Assembly: GCA_002794735.1 (NCBI GenBank) | Contig: NBAZ01000008.1 | Coordinates: forward strand, 1,178,001 to 1,242,000 | Origin: Pyrrhoderma lamaoense | Lineage: Eukaryota > Basidiomycota > Agaricomycetes > Hymenochaetales > Hymenochaetaceae | Direction: 5' to 3' | Length of the DNA stretch: 64,000 bases | Part shown: positions 24,328 to 38,890 of the stretch, piece by piece | How the letters are laid out: each line of letters opens with the position of its first letter | Numbering within the stretch: the stretch's first letter is position 1 | Notes under the pieces: model-generated | What the model saw: the letters and a program-made list of their open reading frames with translations, nothing else | The model's database searches: none | Told to the model about the DNA's origin: nothing | Program-made: the position numbers and the translations under genes

Positions 24328-24562
24328 TCCCCCGGGAACTTTAGCACAAGTGTCCCCACTTGTCCTATAATCAGGGGGTGTCATAGGAAAGTGGGAATGC
24401 GAAGGGGATATTAAGAAATAAGAGAATAAGGCATATAAGATGGGGGGGCATATGGCATAGAGCATAAGAAGAGATGGGCCGAAAGGAGCCAAAAGTCCTT
24501 AAAAGCGGCCAGGATAAGGGTGCATAAGTCAAGATAGAAGTAAGAACTAATGAAATATGAAG

Positions 24563-26348
24563 TTAAATAAGTAAAAAGGGGTATTTTTGCGAAGGGGGAA
24601 AAGGGGGAAAGTCCAATAGGTCAGTCTGGGGGCCTAGTATGATTTGGCAGCCACTGTAGAGGACCTCGTGGCGGAGTCCGGTGATTTGGAGCACCCAGGC
24701 GGCTAGAGTAGTGGCCAGGGGTCCAATGAAGTTAACAGACTGCTCAGGAGGCAGCCTGGGGTCGACCAGAGGTGTAGAGAGATGGAGAGATGAGGGGGTA
24801 GGTTTGGGAGAGGTACCAGGAGAAGGAGGCCAATTCTGTGAGATTGGCTGATCCGGGGGCCTTTGTACTTCGTCCAAGAGTAGTTCAGACTTGTCCAAAG
24901 GTGTCCCAGCTTCGACCGAGCCGTCCAAGGCCTTTGAAAGAGGTGTAGAGGTGGAGGGAGGATATGATGCCATTTGATGGGCATGTGGCATGTCAAGGGT
25001 GCTTATGAGCGCCTCAGAGTCCTCTTCTAGCATCTGTTGGCTAGGGGTGCTCGTGTAGGGGCTTGTGGAAGCACTAGTGCCGGCTGGAAGGGCACAGAAG
25101 GTGGTTGGGGGGCTAGGTGAGCCAGGAGAGGGGTATGAGGCCTTGGAGGTGGTGAGAGACATGGGGTCTTCTTGGACGCATTTTCTGAGGGTTTTCTTGA
25201 GAGAAGAGTTGCCTGGGCCCTGAGACAAGTCAGTAGAATGACTGTCTGCATAGTAGCAGGGGTACCGAGCCCGGCCGAAGCGATCTGAGGCAGGGGAAGA
25301 GCTGAGGGAAGAGAGGTATGAGCTGGGGTGGCCCATGAGACCTTCTTTGAGATAGCTTCCCCAGAACTACCTGGAGGCGGCTGAGACTGCGGCAGATGGG
25401 CGAATAAGGTCTGAAGAGGAGGGGGAATAGGTTTGGGGGTTCCAGGTGGGCTTTCTGGCGAGCTGCTCTGTTGGCAAGCAGTACTTGCAGCCTTTTCCTG
25501 GCCTGGTAGAGAGCCTCCTCTTCTACTCGCAATTCCTCGTCCAAATCTTCGTCTGAATCGCTCAAACCACTTTCAGATGAAACTGTGGAATCAGGGGAGG
25601 CTACTGGAAAAGGTTTGGAGTCCGTCCGATGCATGGCCATCGCGCTATGAGGAGTAGAAGTGGGGGAGTAGGCTGAGGAGAGGCATGAGGAGTAGGAGGA
25701 GAGACTGGAGGTAAAGGACGCTTCGGCCGGCTCGGATGGCCCTGATTCTTGAGCGTTTGGGTAGACTGCATGTCCAGGACATAGCCTGCCGCTTTCTGGA
25801 CCTCAGGCATGCCGTATGGGGCATCTGGGTCATGATAAGGGTCCTGGAGGTGCAGCTGGTACTCAACCTCTTTCCTAAGAGACTGGGGCAAGCCCTGCAT
25901 GTAGAGCGAGCCAGTCTGCATAGGAGAGATTAGATTCTGAGCCAGAAGAGAGGTACTTAGCTGTAGGAAGTCCCTATTGTACCCAGCAAGCTTCATGGGG
26001 GACCTGAAGTCAGAAGAAGCTGAGGCCTTGAGGAGGGCTTCCAGCACGCCAAAGGTGTGTCTGGAGCTCTTATCTAGCTCAGGGTAAAGGCCCAGGATGG
26101 CCATCCGAAGCTCCTGTGGTGTAGAAGAGGGTCCTGCCACTGGGGGAGGCATTCCCATAGCTCCTTGACATCATAATCCACATACCTTCCAAGCAGCCTT
26201 TTGAGTTGGCTAAGGTCTTTGGGGTATGCCAGAGCTGCCAGACTGTAAACCTCATCCAAAAAGCGAAGTAGAGAGGTAGGTTTTGACCCATCAAACCTTG
26301 GAGCAGTTGGGTCAAAAGCAGAAGGGATTGAGACGAAGGGGAAGCCAT
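24563..26348 (-). CDS. Retrotransposon gag-like protein, frame broken
   Basis: Minus-strand frame covering most of the internal region. The N-terminal part reads APRFDGSKPTSLLRFLDEV and KRLLGRYVDYDVKELWE, the pattern of gag domains in fungal Ty3-like elements. It continues as ILGLYPELDKSSRHTFGVLE, LAGYNRDFLQLSTSLLA and YMQGLPQSLRKEVEYQL. The two parts are joined only if one base is added in GGG at 26129-26131. A downstream acidic coiled-coil (EDLDEELRVEEEALYQ) and a long Ser/Pro-rich tail to 24563 lie in further frames. I see no clean CCHC zinc knuckle; YPCYYADSHSTDLSQ may be a degenerate one. The true start codon is unclear. It presumably formed the capsid of the element. Confidence 0.75.
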
Positions 26349-26806
26349 TGTAGGTGGGCCGAGGGTCTAGAATGAGCAGGAGGCGTCAGAAGGTGTTGTA
26401 GAAGGTATAGAAGGGGTCAGAAGCGAAAGAACTCTTGTAGAAAGAGTCTGGAGGGAGTAGGGGCTGCCTGGAGGCTTACCACCCGAGTTCTGAGGCAAGA
26501 GGATGTCCTACAGTGCTCAGAAGGCTCTAGGAGGTGCTAGTAACCTCCAGGAGGCGACCAGAAGGTTCTGGCCGAGGTACTGAAGAGATCTGAGAGGTTC
26601 TGAGGTGGTGGTTAATTGTTGGGGGTCTGGTGGAGTCTGTTGCTTGCCTGGCTTCGGCCCAAGGCTTATCCTAGCCTTAGGTGCTTCGGATCTCGGCCCA
26701 GGGGCAGTAGAGTCGGCCCTGAGTGACCCTGAAGGCTTTGGAGCAGGTAGCTTAGCCTAAAAACACGTGTTGAGACAGAAAGAACCCCCTCGCGGTGGGC
26801 TCCAGA

Positions 26807-27562
26807 TGAAAACTAAACTTTTGGTCAGATTTTGACCTTGGTGTTGTATTTAGTGGCGAGGACGTGGGGTTTAGAGTCTGCCTACACCAGACACGATGCT
26901 CAGGCTAAGATTTGGGGGCTAAATAGCGAGATACTCGACCTCGGCCGTCCGGCCGAGATCTCGGTCGGACCGTAGAGACTGATAGAGACCTCGAGGCGAG
27001 CTGAGACTTCACAGACCAGTAAAAGTAGTAGAAACGTATAGAACAGAGCCCGACCGAGGCTGTATTTTGAGGTAAAAGTGTATGTATTTTCAGTCCGCCC
27101 GGACGACTTGCAGTACGGTCAGAGCGTTACAAGCGCGCCCGGGCAGCCTAATAAAGCAGCAGTGAAGTAGATAAAGAGTACAGGAGACTAGTAGAGAGCT
27201 ACTCGGGGGGGGGTGTAGAAAGATTGCGACCGAGAGGAGTAGCCAGGAATTGATTGGAGATTTTATTGATTGACTACGGCCTCAAGTCTGGAGGCTTATA
27301 TAGCAAAACGCGAGATAAAGGTTAGATAATAAGGAAAGCATGGAGTCCAGGTGGCTATATGCCCTGGACGAAGGGTTTAAGCTATCAGAGACGAGGGGTC
27401 GTATAAACGAACGCTACCCTCGAGTAAGAGTAGAGAGTGAAGCTAAATAGTAAGAGAAATGAACGAGGCGCGCGGCCGAGTAGTAGAAATGGACTTCTCG
27501 GGCGAGTTAGAAAGTGCATTATAAATGCACTACGACCGGCCAAACACTTAGCTGGTCCTACA
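26807..27562 (-). repeat. Right (5') LTR, 756 bp
   Basis: Second copy of the LTR, adjacent to the larger CRY-DASH fragment. Because gag is on the minus strand, this is the 5' LTR and should contain the element promoter. The CRY-DASH reading frame continues open into it, to a stop at 27385. Confidence 0.95.
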
Positions 27563-29107
27563 TCATAATCATAGGCTTGTTTTACCGGGTTGAACATTCT
27601 CCCCGCCCGTGGGTCATTCCCAACTCCTGCAACATATGCCCAATTTCCCCAATTGCTGGCACAATCATAGTCAACGAGCATGCTTTCAAACCATTCGGCA
27701 CCCAGTCTCCAATCAATACGAAGTCGTGCAGCAAGAAAGGATGCAGTATTCTGACGAGCGCGATTTGATGTATAACCAGTTAGAAACAACTCGCGTTGAG
27801 AAGCGTCAACTAAGCCTGTGCTTGTATTTCCGGAAAGCCAACGATGGAATGCATCCCGCGTCTTAGAATTGGTGGTCGGAGACTTCCACTCATCTTCTGA
27901 AGTGTTACGCTTGTCCTTACTTCGATAATTGAACCCGTAAAGTTGGAAAAACGATGTTTTGTACTTTTCAAGACAGAGTCTCATGTAGTCTCTCCAAAGA
28001 AGTTCAAAGCGGATAGCGGCTGTCCCTTTATTTTCCTGACCATTATTATATTCATCCTCCCAGATCCTCATTATATCGTGTATCTGACTTGAAGATATAC
28101 AACCATGAGCGAGATAGGCACTGAGTTTCGTTGAGAAGTCTGGTCCGAGCATTTCATTTCTAGTGTCTTTATAGGTCGATGCAGCACCCGACGATAATAA
28201 ATACTCGATACGTTCATGAGCAGCTGCAGAGCCACCCGTGAAAGGATGAGCTGATTCTGCCCCCTTGGGAAACTTAATGAGTGGAACGTCTGGTTTCTCG
28301 AATAACGGTTTTTGAAGAGCAGCTACTAGTAGTTCCTGTTCTTCGGGGAAGGTATATGGATGGGGCTGGGAAGGTATGCCGTCGGGTAACGGAGGTACCA
28401 AAATCTTGTCTTGGATTGGTCCACGAGCATTCGAGCGAAGTGGCTCTACGGATTTTCTAAAGCTAGTGAACACGTCTGGTAAGTCTGTGGATGTCCATGG
28501 ATTATCTTTTCTGTAGGTTGTCTAAATAAAAACAGTTACCAAGACGGAAGTACTGATCACACCTGCTAATAAGCGTTGATTCGTCATCAAATTGTATGAA
28601 TGAAATACCACTCGGTAGAGAATTTCTAATGTCCCTCGCTTCGGAGATCTCTTCAGAAGCATGATTTTTCGTTACCCAGACACCTTTCACCTCAGAACCT
28701 TCAGTATTCAAAGCTTGAATTATCTCACTGATAATAGTGTGGGTTTGTCCTGCGCGAATAAGAAGATCGCAGCCTGCGTCTTTCAGAGACTTCTTGAGAT
28801 CAAATAGAGATTCGACTAAAAATCGAGTACGATAGGGACCACAACGCCAGAAATGACCCAGACGAGAACGAGCTTCGGGGAAGGGCGACCTTTCTGTAGG
28901 GGAAAGGAGACCAGAAATCTCATGTTGGACAGGATTAAAAACAAAAAGTGGTATTATGTGTGTGATCTCGTTACGCTGATATGCGGAAGAGATGGCATGA
29001 AAAACTGGATTGTCCCTCAGTCGCAAGTCATTTCGTAGAAGATAAATAACAATTTTTTGAGAGCTTGTCATTGATAATATAGGGGATGTAAGTAAGCTTA
29101 AATACAT
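27385..29107 (-). pseudogene. CRY-DASH cryptochrome/photolyase, disrupted by retrotransposon
   Basis: Cryptochrome-DASH, a flavoprotein of the photolyase family (repair of single-stranded DNA lesions and/or light signalling). The N-terminal exon (29107 or, more likely, ATG 29071) gives IVIYLLRNDLRLRDNPVFH, SPFPEARSRLGHFWR and LLIRAGQTHTII. After an intron near 28544-28503 the second exon gives LPDVFTSFRKSVEPL, FELLWRDYMRLC, TSNRARQNTASFLAARLRID and DYDCASNWGNWAYVAGVG, all typical. The host sequence ends at YDYD, where the LTR begins at 27562. The frame then stays open for about 57 LTR-encoded residues to 27385. The missing end is at 23365-23567. The gene is probably damaged, but a chimeric protein with an LTR-coded tail, or removal of the element as an intron, cannot be excluded. 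Confidence 0.92.
27563..27566. repeat. Target-site duplication, right copy (TCAT)
   Basis: Matches the TCAT at 23564-23567 on the other side of the LTR element. Confidence 0.8.
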
Positions 29108-29428
29108 AGTCTATACTCGATAACATGATATATATGGAGAACACTAAGGCTTAAGTCGATGACGAAGTTCAGTCAGGACTTGAATGATGTCATAGCTCTA
29201 GAAATCATCGATCCTGTCTTTAACTACTGAAGTCTATGGCATCTGTACTAACAGACGCCATTGATTCTTCTTCAATGAAAAAAGGACAGTAAAGGTGCTA
29301 GTACTAGACGTTAGTAACATAAAGGAACGTGCAGGCGAAGACTTGAGGTTTTATAGGTTTTGCCATCTGCTTTGCGCCTACTCAACAGTAGTGGCCTTGA
29401 TTTCATAATTGATACACCACTTGTCATA

Positions 29429-31101
29429 TTAATCTTCAAAAAATAGAACTTTTATGTGCCCAGCTTGGCCAATGGCAATCGTCCCACTCCACGGTTCAAC
29501 CGCTGAAATAATCGGTGAAACATCAGATCCCGCTGGCCAAAGGTCAGAGCCCAAGTCAAGCTCCATTGTGCTAACAGGCTGCTCTTCGTCCGTGAATAGA
29601 CAGAAAGTCCTTAACTTCTCGCGCAAAGAAAACATCCTACCAGCATTTGAAAGACTACGCGCATTCCATGGTAAGTATGGGGTAGATGCAAAGTTTGCAG
29701 ATAGAACTTTGAGAGATTTTTGCAAAGGTGATAAAGAACTAGGATCAGTTCTACATTCATTCTTTTTGAGTTGAAGACGATAGGAAAGTAGACGAGGGGA
29801 GATTGATGATTGCGGGCCCAATCCCAAGCAGCAATGAATACTTCTGTTGGGGCGGCTTGACGCCATGTCGGTTTATAAACATGGTGTGCTAGTATTCTGG
29901 GACCAGTTTCAGTTTCTGGGGGTCCAATGTCCAGGTTTATACGAGGCTTTGAATAAGGAAGATCAACTACTTGCAGCTTCTTCTCCATAGGATTGTTTTC
30001 AATTATCGCAGTCTCCCATCTTTCAAAGTTAGGGTGAGTTGACCAATACCCCTCAAGAGAAGATAAAGGTAATAAGAATGCCGAGAATCCCGAAGGAAGA
30101 TATGCTAAAGCTACGAGGTATTCATCAACCAAGATAATGGCTTTCACTTCTATTCTATTTCGCTATGCATGAAATCAGTAAGTCATTCCGGTACTCATAC
30201 GCAATACCAGCCTACCTGGGAATCTACAAAGTTTAGTTTTGAACATTGTCCTAGTTTCCAATTAAAGATAATAGTATGAGAGGCCCATGGGCGAGATTCT
30301 ATGACAAAATCCCCATACAACATCACTCTAAAAACTATCGCATTAGGTAGCTTACGCTCGAAAGCCAGAGCAGGTGCTTCTTCTTCGAAATCATACGTAA
30401 AAACACGAAGCTTACATCTATATTCTGACTGTCAATAAGTTGAAATATATCGGAATAAGAAGAGGCTTACGATTCTAACGCATCTGTTCCAGAGAACACG
30501 GCGGCAATAACAAGTTGCCTTGATCCTTCGGACTCACCAGGCTTAAGCTCGCAATCAAATGAGACGCAATCATAATATTCTTCGAATATCGGAATAAACC
30601 AGATCATTCGTTTATCAATTATGGACCAGAGTTCAAGTCGCCACAGTTTACAACCAGAAGCTCTTTGCAACCTGGTAGTACACGAGGTTCTACTAGATTA
30701 CTCGAACGCCCGAATTCCGGACAAGGGATATCTAACTCCATCTCATGATCTACTCGCATGTGATCTGAAGATGTCCAATTCTGTCGAGTTGAGACGGCCT
30801 GGATGACTTTTTCTCTCACTTCCTCTGTCGAGAGTGAATCAATAGATAAACAAGGTGGAATATTAGGAGCACACTCTATATCAAGCGACTCCAATTGGGA
30901 GATCCATACAGGCCTAGATTGCAATAACTGTTGAAGTGTACGACAAGTCTGTTCACATATCAATATACTATTACAAACTACTGTAACAATATATTGACTC
31001 ACCCTTTCTAAATAAAGAACATCTTGAACGGTGCAGTGGGAGAAAATCTCACAAATCAATTCATCTGGTAAGGAGAGGAGACCGCATTGTTCGAGCGGCA
31101 T
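29429..31101 (-). CDS. F-box protein
   Basis: Probable substrate-recognition subunit of an SCF ubiquitin ligase. Starts at 31101 (MPLEQCGLLSLPDELICEIF). The F-box core LLSLPDELICEIFSHCTVQDVLYLER is split from RTCRTLQQLLQ by an intron (GTGAGT). The rest gives beta-rich repeats with Trp and Gly (LWRLELWSIIDKRMIWF, GDFVIESRPWASHTIIFNW), like the uncharacterised C-terminal halves of basidiomycete F-box proteins. Further introns lie at about 30470-30418, 30352-30330 and 30210-30150. Two frame breaks, each one base short, occur at 30663-30666 (TTT run) and 29796-29799 (GGGG); correcting them yields one continuous product ending at 29429. Divergent from the SAM37-like gene. Substrate unknown. Confidence 0.75.
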
Positions 31102-31602
31102 AAACGAGTGTGTAAATTCAAAAGAATGAATGAAAGGTAACCTGATTTCTAGTAACGACCTTGAATGGCGGATAGTAGATATGCAAATACTATATATAAA
31201 CTGAGCCAACATTATAAGTCATTGTAGGTGCAAACTCCCGAGTTTGCTTCCTAGTACTAAGCACGAGACGCAATTTGCATCACGGAATATATCCTTCTAT
31301 ACCCGATAACAAGGCAAAATAGACGTATACGAGGATTCAGCTGATTATTATTAACCGTTAGACAAAGCCTAGAGTAAGCATTATTCTGATAATTAGTGGT
31401 AAAAATAGTGCTTGAGAGATGGTACGGACATAAACAGTTTAATGAACTTCCACTTTTGATGTCCAGGAACCATTTCCGAAAAATGTATTGCATGTCTCGA
31501 ATCCTTTCTTGTAATTGTAATGTTAAATGTATTAATGGGTGATGGTGAGGGTTCAGGTTCAAACGCGGACGTGATTCACGCAACCAAACGGCGACTCTTC
31601 CG
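31102..31602. promoter_or_regulatory. Divergent promoter region, F-box gene / SAM37-like gene
   Basis: About 500 bp between the two divergent start codons. The minus-strand open frame crossing it is not supported by any family. No clear TATA box is seen. Assigned from position. Confidence 0.4.
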
Positions 31603-33104
31603 ATGACTTCAAAGCCCGAACTCGTCTTGCATGTCTGGCCAAGTAGATGGGACTTGCCAACTTTTACTCCAGAATGCCTTGCTTCAATACTACACCTCCA
31701 GCTAGCTATTCCTGGAGAATTTGTACTTGAAGAAAGCACGAATCCAGATCTATCACCGAATGGTACGCTTGCAATGAACTTATCATGAACTCCTCGACAT
31801 TTACAAGTCAAATGATTTGTTGTAGGACAGCTACCTTATTTGACTCATGGAGAAGCTTGTATTGCATCTTATCTATCCATAGATAAATATGTATCTGGCT
31901 TGCACAAACCTGCTGTGGAAGGATATGACGAAGACGATACTGAAGTTCAATCCCCCTCCCGTTCTGATCTTTCAGCCCATTTAAGTCGGTTGCAAAAATC
32001 CCAACAAATAGCATGGATGGAATATGTATCATCAAACCTAGGTGACCTTGTGGTATACATCTCATTCAATTCATTGAAAATAATAAGCTTGACTGATAAT
32101 ATGTATTAATATATACTAGGCATGTTCTTTTTTTACACTCCGACATAACTACTATGAAAGCTCTCGACGAGCTCTCGCAGAGCTTTTCCCGGTGCCTCAA
32201 CGCTATTATCTACCTGATCGTCTTCGTGAGACGTATAGAAGCCGTCTTGAAGCTGCTGGCCTCTGGTCCATAAGCTCGGAAGAAGCAGAAGAGGAGAAGA
32301 GAGAAAAGAGAGCCAAAAAGTAACAAGTCTTGCACAAGATAGTGTTATTCAGGAGGCATTTGGTCGAGAAAAGGTACACCGGTCTTGTAGAGATTCGTTT
32401 TATGGGCATTACTGAGAACCATATTGTAGGTACTCGACAAAGCTCGCACATCCTTGGATCTTCTTAATTCCTTACTCGGGACTAAGCATTTCTTCTTCGG
32501 AGAACGGATAGCGCCTATCGACGTATTTGTCGCTGCCCATATTCTTCTTCTCACTGAACCTCAGCTACCAAATACTCTCCTCCGTGACCTCATCATAGGA
32601 TCCTATCCTGCCTTACACAGACATGCAAAGTTCTTACTCTCCTTCTGTCTGCCTACTTCATCAACTTCCGAAGTTACAGTCACCCAACCTCTTAGTCTTT
32701 CATCCTCCTTCGACGTTATTGAAGAACACAATGAACTTCCTAGGAGTTCTAGTGCCCGTCTACCCTATTCCCCTGTTCCATTACGGCTGCGATCACCTTC
32801 GCCAACACCTCTATCGCAGTTAATATCACCGTTTCCATATTCGCTCTTTAATCGTGGGAGTGAAAGAAGGAGAAGAAGAGTTGAAAAATCTCAGGAAGAA
32901 AAAGAGTTCGATAGAATGAGGTGGGCGTGGTTTGGAATGTCTGTTTTGGGAGTAGTCGTCTGGATGTGGCATGCGGGCTTGAGAGTTGAATTCAAAAGCT
33001 TAGCTGAAGAAGATGTAGATGGAGAGGGTGAGTGGGAAGAAGATGGAGTTTCTGAGGAGCAGGATGAAGACGATGAAGAAATTGCTGCTGAAGCAGAGGA
33101 ATAA
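31603..33104 (+). CDS. SAM37: Metaxin / SAM37-like mitochondrial outer-membrane protein
   Basis: Component of the sorting and assembly machinery that inserts beta-barrel proteins into the mitochondrial outer membrane. Exons 31603-31762, 31826-32052, 32120-32373 and 32430-33104. The N-terminal Tom37/metaxin domain reads LVLHVWPSRWDLPTFTPECL and GQLPYLTHGEACIASYLS; the GST-like C-terminal domain reads LNSLLGTKHFFFGER, IDVFVAAHILLLTEPQLP. Near the end is a single transmembrane segment (WFGMSVLGVVVWMWHAGL) and a very acidic tail. The frame is one base short at the AAAAA run 32315-32319 (stop TAA arises there); one extra A joins the halves. The C-terminal membrane anchor agrees with SAM37 rather than SAM35. 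Confidence 0.85.
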
Positions 33105-33382
33105 GTTTAATCTATAATAGATTAAGGTAGCAATACTGGTAATTTTCTACATGTATTCAGAAAGGCTAATTTCTACAGTTTTATCACACCTATTGCCAGT
33201 TATATCTAGTTGTACATGCACACGTTAACACGACACTCCATATAATCGTAAAAGACATTCGGATTGTGAATAGTCCCTCCTGTTTCTCTTCAGCTTCCTG
33301 GTAATCTGATAGGAAGGCTGTCGAGATTAGGCCTTCGTCGACTATAGAGTTCAGAAGTTTAGGAGAATCAGAACACATATTT

Positions 33383-36533
<3,151 letters not shown>

Positions 36534-37278
36534 GGGAGAAGAGGAATTTCAAACACTTTCACAAAGAAACACAGCTTTACTTCATTCATTATATGCTTAT
36601 ATATTGCTCCTATAGAAAGTTCTAAGGGATTTGCACAGGTTCGCCTTGTATGAAGATGTTCATTCAATATTGTTACTAATACTAGTACTTGCTCCTCATG
36701 AGATTTTATGGTTTTATAAATCCTTCTGGCAAGCTAGAACATCGAGATCATCGCATCAGAAAATAACACCTAGTTGGAAAAGTACAGAACCGAGAATTTC
36801 AGTCCAAATACTTCGAAATAACTGGATAACCCTTCTAAGTTCTAATTTAACAAAAGTAAACCAATCAGGACCCTGATAAGTTCCGAAGTAGAAAATAATG
36901 GGGGTTGCCGGCGGTTATAGCAGATCGAAAAAAAAAATAGGACGCAAAATCAACTTGAACAGGAACAACGTGGTGGCTTAAGCGTTCTCTCCTTGACGTC
37001 CTTGTTTTATTCTCTCAATATAATCAGATCAACGGAAATCTTTTTGTATAGACCACGAACTTCATACGTTTTAACTGTAGTCGCTGAAACACAAAAAAAA
37101 CACAGAGACCATTGATATGCCACCACAAACCAACGCTTAGGCAGCTTTTTCCTACTTAATATCTCTCTCTTCTCTTCTCTCTTGCTATCGTACTGCTTTC
37201 TTGCTATCGCTTGCTCTGCTATCACTATTTTCATTATATATTCGCTTCCTACTATTTTCAAGAAACCACTGAAACTCA
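36534..37278. other. Divergent upstream region, AFG2 / DUF7918 gene
   Basis: About 750 bp. It includes CTTGCTATCG repeats (37191, 37200). A plus-strand open frame at 36631-36876 looks spurious. Confidence 0.4.
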
Positions 37279-37285
37279 TATAAAA
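37279..37285 (+). promoter_or_regulatory. TATA-like box of the DUF7918 gene
   Basis: TATAAAA 52 bp before the ATG, followed by a leader with tandem TTCAACCAC. Position relative to the start supports a core promoter. Confidence 0.4.
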
Positions 37286-37336
37286 ACCACTTCAACCACT
37301 TCAACCACGAATACCTCAGATTAAAACCAAACCACC

Positions 37337-38890
37337 ATGGTCACCTACAGAGGATTTACTGCATTTGTTACCTATAACCATGATAACCCAGACGAGAAAG
37401 ACCCGACTAAGATGGACTTCAAACATGTTGCTCCCGAATATTCAATCCAACCTTCAGAAACCACAATTTCATGTTGCATCGCAGGTACGCCAGAGACGGT
37501 ACGTAATGAACTTCCATAATTTCATACGACACGTGCTAAACAATTGGATAATAGCCTTTTAGGGTGCATTGGAGGGACGAAGGATCGGGGCTATGTTCCG
37601 CAGGATTTGTTGTCGTCGATGGCAAGACTTACCCTGGAAGATTTATAACAGGACTCGAAGAGGTCTTCCGCAGTGACGGTAAAGATAAAGACGGAAATGA
37701 AGTCCCTTTCAAATTCAAAAAGCTCTCAACAAGCGGTAAGGCGGTTGGTAGAGATCACACGCGATATAACTTCATAACTTTGATGTTATACTAGGTGATC
37801 CAGGTGTTATTGAGCTTAAGATTACTTTTGTGAAGCCGAAGGGGATGCATCCTCTTGCTGCAATAGTAAGCTTTTATAACCTCATACTTCCCTCGCGATC
37901 CCTTAAAGTATTATTCCTAAGGGGAGCGAGAAACGCCAAATCTCAAAGGATACTAGTGAATTCGAACCACTGAACAATCCAAATAAATCGCATGTCAAAT
38001 TTAGATTTATTTACCGTCCCCCTGAAAAAATGGCAGAGCTTGGCTATGAGTCCATCCCTCCCTCATACAGTGTAAGCTATCTCACTTTCATGAGGATTCC
38101 GGATATTGCAAGGTTGGCTCTCGGAGGGGACTCGAAAATGGGTGAAGAGGATGATGTCATTCCTTCGGACTCGGCTCGTGATGGACACAGTATTCAGTCT
38201 ATGCAATATCATGTTGAATATGCGAATAATGGGGAGGGATCCAATAAAGAGAAGGGTAGATCACGTGCTCGAGCGGGAGAAGGGCTCCGAGTCCAATACC
38301 CTGCAAATAAGGAGAAGTTTCAATCAGATAGCGAGCAACGATATCGCGAAAGCATAGAGAATGCAGTGCAGAGGAGGTTACTCAAGCTGCAAAAGCTGCT
38401 GAAATAGATGATAAGATCCGCAAAATAATGGAGAGTGGGCGTTTTGGGTTGTCAGCAGTATGTAGGATTCACTTCCGTCATATAAGATCAGCTTATTCTA
38501 ACGATCATAATCACATATGTAGAACGAGGAGTTATGTAAATCTTTCCTTGATCTCAAGCAGAAACTCGAAGGCAGGCTGCTTCTCCGTCGTCTCCGTCAT
38601 CTTCAAGTGCTTCATCTCCACAATTTGCTAATCCTTATGAAAATAGCCCAAGCATCAGTTCTGATATATCAACGCCCGGTTCATTTTACCAACCCTCTTT
38701 GACACAGGCTAGTATTCAATCTCAGCAGTCCGCTCTTTCCCCGTACGGTCATGGAGACCCGTCTACTGATCTCCTTTCGGTTTCTAATACTGAGTCTGAA
38801 TCCTCTAAATCTTCTTCTCCCTCTGGGTCCTACTATCCATCTACAGGAATCCATCCTGCTGTCCGTTATACTGCCTACCCACCACCGTAA
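37337..38890 (+). CDS. DUF7918 domain protein with Ser-rich tail
   Basis: Start MVTYRGFTAFVTYN in a good context. First exons join as TISCCIAGTPETVHWRDEGSG and CSAGFVVVDGKTYPGRFITG; the 'VDG..YPGRF' beta-strand pattern and a later FRFIYRPPEKMAELGYESIPP are the signature of the DUF7918 family common in Agaricomycetes. Introns near 37500-37561, 37735-37795, 37867-37926 and 38460-38588. The C-terminal third is Ser/Pro/Gln-rich (SPSSPSSSSASSPQFANPY) and ends TAYPPP at 38890. The segment at 38280-38410 has an uncertain frame (either an intron near 38265-38375 or a missing base). Function of the family is unknown to me. Confidence 0.8.

Larger units (their letters stand above)
23568..27562 (-). mobile_element. 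Non-autonomous LTR retrotransposon inserted in CRY-DASH
   Basis: A 3995-bp element with two nearly identical LTRs (760 and 756 bp) that start TG and end CA. It is flanked by a short target-site duplication and lies in the same orientation as the host gene (minus). The internal region (24328-26806) is about 2.5 kb and holds only a gag-like frame; I see no protease, reverse transcriptase, RNase H or integrase. Two bases after the 5' LTR (minus strand) a TGG-starting segment, TGGAGCCCACCGCGAGG, is a candidate primer-binding site. A purine-rich CCCGGGGGA precedes the 3' LTR. The architecture fits a gag-only, trans-mobilised element. It is GC-richer than its surroundings. Confidence 0.92.

Noticed and set aside
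31257..31811. Minus-strand 184-codon frame over the F-box/SAM37 promoter
   Set aside because: It runs antisense across the first exon of the SAM37-like gene and shows no family pattern.
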